NCBI GenBank assembly: GCA_002506015.1
Contig: DAWR01000212.1
Location: 21,817 to 29,564 of the forward strand
Origin: Candidatus Methanogasteraceae archaeon UBA261
GTDB lineage: Archaea > Halobacteriota > Methanosarcinia > Methanosarcinales > Methanogasteraceae
Direction: 5' to 3'
DNA: 7,748 bases
Within the stretch, counting starts at the first letter, position 1. Each line of letters begins with the position of its first letter. The notes beneath the pieces were generated by a model that was given only the letters and a program-made list of their open reading frames with translations, was not told where the DNA came from and searched no databases. The position numbers and the translations under genes were made by a program. Below, one piece after another: positions 1 to 5,068 of the stretch.

Positions 1-30
1 CACAAATTAACACGAATTTCACTGATTTAA
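1..30. repeat. Short AT-rich tandem-like element with about 10-bp period
   Basis: Three diverged copies follow each other: CACAAATTAA, CACGAATTTC and (C)ACTGATTTAA. The A/T tracts are therefore phased at about one helical turn. This resembles the degenerate CAC-GATTT type intergenic repeats found in many environmental archaeal and bacterial genomes. It lies at the window edge, so more copies may precede it. It is followed by a direct repeat of ATCTGCAT at 37-44 and 56-63. No function can be assigned. Confidence 0.3.
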
Positions 31-87
31 GGCAACATCTGCATAAATGTATGAAATCTGCATTTACGACAATTATCATAAATCACC

Positions 88-97
88 GATTTTTTAG
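88..97 (+). terminator. Possible U-tract end of an upstream transcript
   Basis: CGATTTTTTAG contains a run of six T (90-95) in an AT-rich stretch between the window edge and the grpE promoter. Archaeal termination can rely on U-tracts alone. No hairpin accompanies it, and no upstream gene is visible in the window, so this is only a possibility. The same CGATTTTTT string recurs as the left arm of the inverted repeat behind dnaK (3478-3486). Confidence 0.2.
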
Positions 98-112
98 ATA
101 GTGCCTCGGTTA

Positions 113-130
113 CCGCTTAATTTGAAGCGG
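113..130. promoter_or_regulatory. Inverted repeat just upstream of the grpE-dnaK TATA box, candidate regulator site
   Basis: CCGCTT (113-118) and AAGCGG (125-130) form a perfect 6-bp inverted repeat around a 6-nt spacer, ending 6 nt before the TATA box. A second small palindrome, CGGT-T-ACCG (107-115), overlaps its left arm. A dyad this close to BRE/TATA is a typical place for an archaeal transcription factor. Known archaeal heat-shock regulators (Phr, HSR1) bind dyads at such positions, but this sequence does not match the CTAAC-N5-GTTAG site I know for HSR1. Binding is inference. Confidence 0.35.
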
Positions 131-136
131 ATATCC

Positions 137-148
137 AAAATATTTAAA
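137..148 (+). promoter_or_regulatory. TATA box for the grpE-dnaK operon
   Basis: AAAATATTTAAA is a good archaeal TATA-like box. With the usual offset of about 25 nt from its centre, transcription would start near 168. That leaves a leader of about 40 nt before the ATG at 211, including GGAG at 201-204, but only about 13 nt without any Shine-Dalgarno before the alternative ATG at 181. The promoter therefore favours the downstream start. Confidence 0.5.
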
Positions 149-210
149 TCGATCTCGCCCCCATCATCATCAGATGCGGAATGCCTGTCAAAGAGAATGC
201 GGAGAATGCG

Positions 211-1719
211 ATGAGTGAGTCGAGCGAGATCGTAGTGGTTTCGAAGAAGGAGCTGGACGAGAAGGACGAGTTAATTGCATCGCTGAAAGCTAAAGCCGAG
301 AAGATGAAATCCGACTTCGCACGATATAAAGATCGGACGCAGAATGAAGAAGAGGCGATACGAAGGAAAACATCCGGCGAATTAGCCAGGCAATTGCTCA
401 ACGTCGCTGATACGCTCGAACGTGCAATATACAGCTATGGCAGAGGAGATGGGGCGGGAGATAGAGATGGGGATGTGGATGTGGGTGAATGGGGCTGCGA
501 GGTCGTGGACCGGATGGCAGAGGGGACGCGGAGCAACATGGAGATGACCTACAACCAGTTGCTGGACGCATCAGGGATAACTCCGATTGTGCCATCAGTA
601 GGCGAACGTTTCAACGATGAACTGCACACAGCAATAGAGGTTACGCATGACCCTCTTCTTCCTGACAAGACTATTCTGTCCCTTGTGCGAAATGGGTATA
701 TGCTGAAAGGCGAGCTGATCAGACCGGCTGAGGTAATAATCTCCAAGGGCGGCGGCGAACCTGCGAAAGAAGAGGTGAAAACTATAGAAGAGAAGCCTAA
801 AACGATGGTATCGAGATTTCTGAGGCGTTTTGGAAAAGGGTCGCTCGAACAGGAGTTAATAGAGCTAAAGGAGCGGGAACAGAAGCTGGAGGAACGAGCA
901 CGCGAATTGGTCCAAAACGAGGAAACGCTCCGGAATTCAGTTAAAGAACTCGATCTGCGAGAGAAAGAATTCAAAAAAAGGGACGAAGAGTGGACAAAAA
1001 GAAAAGAAGAGGCAGAACCCGCGGTTATTGGACTTGAGCAACGTAAAGAGGCGTTGGCAGCCGAGACAGAAGAATCGAAGAGGCAATTATCTGCCATCAA
1101 TGAGAATTATGCTGAAATGAGTGTTAAAAAGGATAAGATTGTTGTCGAGAGTATTGCACTGAGCAAGTATAACAAAGAGCTGTCAGAAGAGCGAGAAAAG
1201 CTATCAAACGAGATAAGCGAGATTGCGGGGGAAAAGGAAGCATTGAATTATGAATTGACGACCATGGATGAAAAAAGGGCATGGAATATCGAGGAACAAT
1301 CAAGAATAGAGCAGAAGATAGCAGAGCGCGGTGACGAGTTGTCCATGGTAGACAGGGAGTTACAAGAGGCAAAGAGACTGGTAGATGCGGAATCAGAGGA
1401 GATTCGCGGGCTTGTGCAACGCAGAGAAGTACTGGCAGGTGAGATCGAAGAAGCAGAGAGAGAGCTAAAGCTTGCTCGCGAGAATCTGGATGAACTGAGG
1501 GCTACAAAGGATAAAGTGGCAATCGAGAGCCTCGCACTGAGCAGGTACAACACAGAACTGTTAGAAGAGCGGGAAAAACTGCTGCATAAGCTTGAGAGTG
1601 CCGGGGCGGGCGCGGGAGAAGAAACGGTGATTGACAGAGAGGAGGGTGGGGAAGATGACACAGAAGAAGAAAAGAGCAAAAAATCCCCATTTACAGTATC
1701 TACGGAATTCTGGGTTTGA
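211..1719 (+). CDS. GrpE-like nucleotide exchange factor with long C-terminal coiled coil
   Basis: Residues 18-182 are a GrpE domain: a long charged helix (about 14-72), the four-helix region, then the beta domain carrying the GrpE signature from FNDELHTAIEV (134) through GYMLKG to RPAEVIIS (178). GrpE proteins release ADP from DnaK in the cytoplasm, and the dnaK-like gene follows 17 nt later. Unlike ordinary GrpE (about 170-200 aa), this protein continues for about 320 residues: a basic amphipathic linker (SRFLRRFGKG, about 201-210), a heptad-rich coiled coil (211-460) with an internal duplication, an acidic stretch (about 470-486) and an aromatic end, STEFWV. A Gly/Asp-rich insert (77-92) interrupts the helical region. 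I chose ATG 211 (502 aa) because GGAG sits 6 nt upstream; ATG 181 (512 aa) is in frame but has no ribosome binding site. The GrpE assignment is firm; the tail's role is unknown. Confidence 0.9.
   Translation: MSESSEIVVVSKKELDEKDELIASLKAKAEKMKSDFARYKDRTQNEEEAIRRKTSGELARQLLNVADTLERAIYSYGRGDGAGDRDGDVDVGEWGCEVVDRMAEGTRSNMEMTYNQLLDASGITPIVPSVGERFNDELHTAIEVTHDPLLPDKTILSLVRNGYMLKGELIRPAEVIISKGGGEPAKEEVKTIEEKPKTMVSRFLRRFGKGSLEQELIELKEREQKLEERARELVQNEETLRNSVKELDLREKEFKKRDEEWTKRKEEAEPAVIGLEQRKEALAAETEESKRQLSAINENYAEMSVKKDKIVVESIALSKYNKELSEEREKLSNEISEIAGEKEALNYELTTMDEKRAWNIEEQSRIEQKIAERGDELSMVDRELQEAKRLVDAESEEIRGLVQRREVLAGEIEEAERELKLARENLDELRATKDKVAIESLALSRYNTELLEEREKLLHKLESAGAGAGEETVIDREEGGEDDTEEEKSKKSPFTVSTEFWV
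1030..1599 (+). repeat. Internal duplication in the GrpE coiled-coil tail (126-aa period)
   Basis: Two 64-residue segments, encoded at 1030-1221 and 1408-1599, align without gaps; 33 of 64 positions are identical by my count. The best-conserved core is KDKIVVESIALSKYN in copy 1 against KDKVAIESLALSRYN in copy 2, each followed by a near-identical EL(S/L)EEREKL. The copies lie exactly 126 codons apart (378 nt). That is a multiple of seven residues, so the heptad register is kept. Conservation of the non-heptad Tyr-Asn core suggests a specific binding site rather than mere spacer helix. Confidence 0.75.
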
Positions 1720-1723
1720 CAAC

Positions 1724-1729
1724 AGGTGA
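1724..1729 (+). promoter_or_regulatory. Shine-Dalgarno site of the dnaK-like gene
   Basis: AGGTGA lies 7 nt before the ATG at 1737, inside the 17-nt gap after the grpE-like stop codon. It fixes the dnaK start and, with the short gap and lack of a separate TATA box, supports co-transcription with the grpE-like gene. Confidence 0.7.
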
Positions 1730-1736
1730 ATAGAAA

Positions 1737-3476
1737 ATGCAAAGAGAAGTGATCGGAATTGATTTTGGCACGACCAACTCGGGAGCGGCGTTCATCGAAT
1801 TCGACGAGCCAACAATCATAGAGAACAGCGAAAACGAGCGTGTTACGCCGTCTGTTGTGTATTTTAAGGATGCAAAAGACGTAGTGATAGGAAGTGCTGC
1901 AAAGCGCAACATCATAGCGAACCCTGATCGAACTGTTGCGTCGATCAAGAGGCACATGGGCACCGACCATACGGTGCGGATCGGCAATGAGTCGTATCCG
2001 CCGGAGTATGTGGCAGCCCACATCATCAAGAAACTTGTTTCCGATGCTGAGACGCGGATCGGAACCCCCATTACTGACGTCATAATAACGGTGCCTGCAT
2101 ATTTCATGGACTCGCAGCGGCAGGCGGTCAAGGATGCAGGCGAGATTGCGGGCTTGAACGTGCGCGGGATATTGAATGAGCCAACAGCCGCCGCACTGGC
2201 GTTCGGGTTTCAGGAGGACGATGAGCGGAAAATCCTTGTCTACGACTTTGGAGGTGGCACGTTCGATGTCTCAGTCCTCACCATCGGCGGCGGGTTCTTT
2301 GATGTCGATGCAACGAGTGGGGACAACCACCTTGGCGGCGACGACATCGATTCCCGGCTCGAGGAGTTTATCGTCGATAAGATAAAGGAAAAGCATAAAA
2401 TAGACCTTAAAAAGAAGAAGGGTGGGAACAGGGCATTGCTTCAGTCGCTCAGGGAAGAAGTTGAGCGCGTGAAGATAGAACTGTCAGATAAGGAACGCGC
2501 GACCGTCAATTTACCATACCTGAGCAAGAGCGGGCGGGGTACGCCAATTGCGTTCAGTTACACACTCACAAGGCAGGAATTTAACGAACTCATCTATGAT
2601 TTCATTGAACGGACAAGAAAGCCGATGCAACAGGCATTGGACGATGCTGCGCTCGCAACAGATGAGATTGATGATATACTTCTGGTCGGCGGAACCACGT
2701 ATATACCTGCTGTGCAGGAGTTTGTGCGCGACTTCTTTGACAAAGAACCGGAGCACCGGATCGATCCGATCGAGGTAGTCGCACTCGGAGCCGCGGTTGC
2801 CACCCTGAATGACGATATGGGGGAGAAGGAGAAATCCGAAAAGATAAGGCGACCTGTAGAGATAAGCGACGTAATCTCCCGTTCCATCGGAGTTTCAATC
2901 GCAGACGGGACTGTTTCAAAGATCATCACAAGGAATACAAAGATCCCGATCCTGCAGACGAAACCATTTACGAATGCAGGAGCTTATGCGGACGAGGTGA
3001 TAATCGAGGTGTATCAGGGAGAAAGCCTGTATCCGGAAGATGGAGGCTATCTTGGCGAGTTCTGGATCGATATAGAGCCAAAACCCGTAGGTGAATCAAG
3101 GATCGATGTTACTTTCGAAATTGGAGAGGAGTTTGGTATTCTGCACGTGACTGCGAAGGATCACGACTCAGGCAATGAGCGGACCGTGAAGATGGAGGCT
3201 GTCGGCAGGCTTACGACGGGGGAAAAGAACAAGTGGATGCGAAAGATGCTGAAGACACACGCAATAGAGGTGATGGTTGAAAATATGGATACACGGGATA
3301 TCCTGAACTGTCATCTCAACCCGAGTGTATCTATCGGAGATGTGAGGAAGGATCTTATGAACAAAGGCATCTTGAGCGAAGGGATGGGCATCTTCTACGA
3401 TGATTATGAGCTTGACGATGAAACTCTGGTCAGAGGTGCGGGTATAGTGGACGGTTCGACACTGGAGTTGAGATGA
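1737..3476 (+). CDS. Hsp70/DnaK-like chaperone with C-terminal ubiquitin-like domain in place of the lid
   Basis: The actin-like ATPase domain (1-365) shows all Hsp70 motifs: IGIDFGTTNS (6), VPAYF (119), LNEPTAAAL (146), YDFGGGTFD (169), GGDDID (200) and LLVGGTTYIP (315). Counterparts of the E. coli catalytic residues are present: D9, K71, E148, D170, T175, D177. The N-terminal lobe lacks the roughly 25-residue insert of Gram-negative DnaKs. The linker reads VEISD (374-378) instead of VLLLD. The substrate-binding beta domain (about 379-488) keeps A414 and V421, matching E. coli A429 and V436. After one helix (about 491-506, like the start of lid helix A) the alpha lid is missing. Residues 509-579 instead follow the ubiquitin pattern: an IEV strand, SIGDVRKDL helix, GIFYDDYELDDETL, then GIVDGSTLEL. 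There is no C-terminal Gly-Gly. At 579 aa it is shorter than E. coli DnaK (638). Its GrpE-like partner precedes it and a J-like protein follows. The Hsp70 call is certain; the ubiquitin-like fold is inferred from pattern. Confidence 0.93.
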   Translation: MQREVIGIDFGTTNSGAAFIEFDEPTIIENSENERVTPSVVYFKDAKDVVIGSAAKRNIIANPDRTVASIKRHMGTDHTVRIGNESYPPEYVAAHIIKKLVSDAETRIGTPITDVIITVPAYFMDSQRQAVKDAGEIAGLNVRGILNEPTAAALAFGFQEDDERKILVYDFGGGTFDVSVLTIGGGFFDVDATSGDNHLGGDDIDSRLEEFIVDKIKEKHKIDLKKKKGGNRALLQSLREEVERVKIELSDKERATVNLPYLSKSGRGTPIAFSYTLTRQEFNELIYDFIERTRKPMQQALDDAALATDEIDDILLVGGTTYIPAVQEFVRDFFDKEPEHRIDPIEVVALGAAVATLNDDMGEKEKSEKIRRPVEISDVISRSIGVSIADGTVSKIITRNTKIPILQTKPFTNAGAYADEVIIEVYQGESLYPEDGGYLGEFWIDIEPKPVGESRIDVTFEIGEEFGILHVTAKDHDSGNERTVKMEAVGRLTTGEKNKWMRKMLKTHAIEVMVENMDTRDILNCHLNPSVSIGDVRKDLMNKGILSEGMGIFYDDYELDDETLVRGAGIVDGSTLELR

Positions 3477-3477
3477 A

Positions 3478-3498
3478 CGATTTTTTCACAAAAAATCG
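3478..3498 (+). terminator. Perfect AT-rich hairpin immediately after dnaK
   Basis: CGATTTTTT (3478-3486) and AAAAAATCG (3490-3498) are exact reverse complements around the loop CAC, starting 2 nt after the dnaK stop codon. In RNA this gives a 9-bp hairpin with a six-U run in its left arm, suitable as an archaeal U-tract terminator in either direction. As DNA it is a dyad 30 bp upstream of the next TATA box, so a regulator site is the alternative reading. Confidence 0.6.
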
Positions 3499-3527
3499 AG
3501 TAAAAATTGCCCATCGGGTGGGGTTGG

Positions 3528-3535
3528 CTATATAC
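3528..3535 (+). promoter_or_regulatory. TATA box for the J-like gene
   Basis: CTATATAC lies 44 nt before the GTG at 3579. A start of transcription about 25 nt downstream of its centre would fall near 3556, giving a leader of some 20-35 nt. Together with the hairpin at 3478-3498 it indicates that the J-like gene can be transcribed separately from the grpE-dnaK operon. Confidence 0.5.
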
Positions 3536-3578
3536 TTTTTCGTAAATGAAAATGGTGCGTAGAATGACTGGACGTTAA

Positions 3579-4751
3579 GTGCATATTACCATGAAAAAAA
3601 GAGAAAAACCGAAAGCGAAGAAGACTGCGAAAACCGAAGTCTCAGAGGAGAAGCGGGCTTATGACGAATGGATGCAGCTCTTCGCATGTGACGACCCTCT
3701 CTGGAAACTCCCGAAACGGTACGTGGACTTCCTGAGATTGATGGGGCATGGAAAAAAATTTGCGGAATTTGAAAAACGCTATCCGGACTGTATAGATAAC
3801 CTAATGTCAGGAGTCCCAACCTACTATTGCGTACTCTGTGTCTCAAAGAATGATCCACCGGATATGATCAAGAAGGCGTATCAACGAAAGAAAGTGCCAA
3901 CAACGTATCCTGATAGTGTACTCGAGAGAGCCTGCGAGATGTTGAGCGACAGACGAAAGCGTTCCGACTACGAGGAAATTTTACGTCTTTTCTTAAAGAT
4001 CATGCAGGGATACACTGCAAAAGAGAAGCGGGAACTGACAGAAGAGCACAGTGAATGGATAGAAGACGAGAGAGAGCGTGCTACAGAGTATTATCTCTCA
4101 AAGAATCGCAGCGCATGGTTTAATCTCTGCTATATAGGCGCACCTACATTCTACGAGCTTCTCGGCGTGGACAGAGCGAAATTAAAGGAAGGGGAAGAAG
4201 TAAAATGTGAAAATAATGGCGTGGATAAGAGATTGGCAGAAGAGGTCTGCAGAATACTGAACAATCCACAACTGAAGTTCGAATACGATTCTGTGCTCGG
4301 CATGGTGGGGGAAATTTTACCTGACGACTATCGGGCGGAGGTTAAAAGCGGAAAAACGACGTGGGACGGAGATGATATTGGGTATCTGGTGGCACTCAGA
4401 CACTACAATGATGTGGCGAAGTATGACCGGATCTGGAATCTACACGAGGATTGGGGTGAATACCTGGGTGATAGAACATTTTATGATGTGCTAACCATTG
4501 ACAGGGCTTTGGTTCCGGAGGATAAGCGAGAGGCAGAGGGATTTATCAGGCACGTATACCGGAGTATGAAACGGACTCCGGAAGTCAATCTTGCCTACAG
4601 CGTTTTAAAGAATTTTAGGGAGAGGGGGGATTATGATTGGCTATTGAAGAACCAGAAATTGGTGGATATTCTGATCAAGATCGGTGCGGGCGAGATGGAT
4701 GATAAAACGAGAGATGAGCTGATAGCAATTATGGATGCGCTCGGAGGGTAA
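3579..4751 (+). CDS. Protein with three degenerate J-like domains, putative co-chaperone of the adjacent Hsp70
   Basis: After a Lys-rich N-terminus (1-18) the 390-aa protein contains three modules about 110 residues apart. Each opens with an aromatic-tyrosine strand-helix start and ends like J-domain helix III: TYYCVLCVSKN...MLSDRRKRSDYEE (81-133), TFYELLGVDRA...RILNNPQLKFEYD (190-237) and TFYDVLTIDRA...NFRERGDYD (300-353). Each is preceded by a Trp/Tyr-rich helical segment. J domains stimulate Hsp70 ATPase through an HPD loop. Here that loop is YPD (110-112) in module 1, absent in module 2 and TPE (333-335) in module 3. No zinc-finger or DnaJ C-terminal domain follows. No membrane segment is seen. 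The start is uncertain: GTG 3579 has a weak GGA 6 nt upstream, while ATG 3591 has none but gives a conventional MKKREK start; an in-frame TAA directly precedes the GTG. J-like ancestry is well supported, a co-chaperone role is inferred from the neighbours. Confidence 0.8.
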   Translation: MHITMKKREKPKAKKTAKTEVSEEKRAYDEWMQLFACDDPLWKLPKRYVDFLRLMGHGKKFAEFEKRYPDCIDNLMSGVPTYYCVLCVSKNDPPDMIKKAYQRKKVPTTYPDSVLERACEMLSDRRKRSDYEEILRLFLKIMQGYTAKEKRELTEEHSEWIEDERERATEYYLSKNRSAWFNLCYIGAPTFYELLGVDRAKLKEGEEVKCENNGVDKRLAEEVCRILNNPQLKFEYDSVLGMVGEILPDDYRAEVKSGKTTWDGDDIGYLVALRHYNDVAKYDRIWNLHEDWGEYLGDRTFYDVLTIDRALVPEDKREAEGFIRHVYRSMKRTPEVNLAYSVLKNFRERGDYDWLLKNQKLVDILIKIGAGEMDDKTRDELIAIMDALGG

Positions 4752-4774
4752 CTGTCTGGTGTGCTTTGCGGTTG

Positions 4775-4830
4775 CGGATAATGCGATAATCCGAAAACGA
4801 ATCGTGGAATTTGTGTTATATATTTTGTTT
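4775..4830 (+). terminator. Hairpin followed by T-rich tract, likely end of the J-like transcript
   Basis: CGGAT-A-AT (4775-4782) pairs with AT-A-ATCCG (4786-4793) around a GCG loop, with one A-A mismatch, starting 23 nt after the stop codon. A T-rich stretch follows (about 4810-4830, ending TTTTGTTT). The hairpin is not directly joined to a T run, so the U-rich tract itself may be the real signal. Confidence 0.35.
4816..4828 (+). promoter_or_regulatory. Orphan TATA-like box
   Basis: TTATATATTTTG is a strong TATA-like string with no gene start at a suitable distance downstream. A transcript from it would begin near 4847 and run over the hairpin at 4947-4978. It may equally be part of the T-rich 3' end of the J-like transcript. 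Confidence 0.25.
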
Positions 4831-4946
4831 AAGATCAGTAATAGTAGAACACGTTTGAGACGCATGCGCACGGATTGTACAACTATCCCTCATGATAGTG
4901 AATAGCACAGAATTTTTGATTTCTTGAGTGTGAACTCCGATGTTCG

Positions 4947-4978
4947 GTGGCAGGTCGTGAAATCCATGACGCCGCCAC
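4947..4978. other. Two-part hairpin in the intergenic region
   Basis: GTGGC (4947-4951) pairs with GCCAC (4974-4978), and inside it GTCGTG (4954-4959) pairs with CATGAC (4965-4970) with one G-T wobble and an AAATC loop. The two stems are separated by a small AG/GCC internal loop. It does not match a riboswitch or RNA family I recognise. Confidence 0.35.
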
Positions 4979-5027
4979 AAATCGCATCGTGGGTCAATCA
5001 TTATACTTTGACTTTTCACATCTCAAA

Positions 5028-5043
5028 CCGAAATCTATTTATG
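5028..5043 (+). promoter_or_regulatory. BRE and TATA box of the dockerin-protein operon
   Basis: CCGAAA (5028-5033), a purine-rich BRE-like element, directly precedes TCTATTTATG (5034-5043). Transcription would start around 5065, leaving a leader of about 44 nt with a strong ribosome binding site before the ATG at 5109. Confidence 0.5.
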
Positions 5044-5052
5044 CCAGTTCTT

Positions 5053-5067
5053 TCATGGACACCATGA
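5053..5067. promoter_or_regulatory. Perfect palindrome between TATA box and predicted start site, candidate operator
   Basis: TCATGG-ACA-CCATGA is a perfect 6-bp dyad with a 3-nt centre, placed 10 nt downstream of the TATA box and reaching the predicted transcription start. Archaeal repressors commonly bind there and block polymerase recruitment. The regulator is not in the window. Confidence 0.4.
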
Positions 5068-5068
5068 T

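Noticed and set aside
466..501. EF-hand-like DGDVD stretch in the GrpE-like protein
   Set aside because: Spacing of Asp residues and a possible Glu at position 12 fit loosely, but the conserved Gly at loop position 6 and hydrophobic at 8 are missing and no flanking EF helices are seen. Low-complexity insert is the simpler reading.
549..1100. 183-codon open frame on the - strand inside the GrpE-like gene
   Set aside because: Ser-rich shadow of the coiled coil, with no recognisable domain.
1248..2021. 257-codon open frame on the - strand across the grpE-dnaK junction
   Set aside because: Its Ser-rich composition is the antisense image of Glu/Lys-rich coiled-coil codons, and it overlaps two well-supported genes, including the first Hsp70 motif.
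3261..3473. Ubiquitin-like modifier that is cleaved off and conjugated
   Set aside because: The chain ends LELR with no Gly-Gly, so SAMP- or ubiquitin-type conjugation is not supported.
3780..3791. Earlier YPD (residues 68-70) in the J-like protein taken as an HPD counterpart
   Set aside because: It lies before the first module start at residue 81, outside any J-like helix II-III loop; the aligned YPD is at residues 110-112.
3579..4751. Canonical DnaJ assignment
   Set aside because: No HPD, no Gly/Phe region, no CxxCxGxG zinc-finger repeats and no DnaJ C-terminal domain.
4816..5019. 67-codon open frame on the - strand in the intergenic region
   Set aside because: No ribosome binding site that I can see, no family resemblance and atypical composition; chance length for an AT-rich gap.
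4966..5067. 34-codon open frame on the + strand in the intergenic region
   Set aside because: It runs through the BRE/TATA box of the next gene and has no Shine-Dalgarno site.
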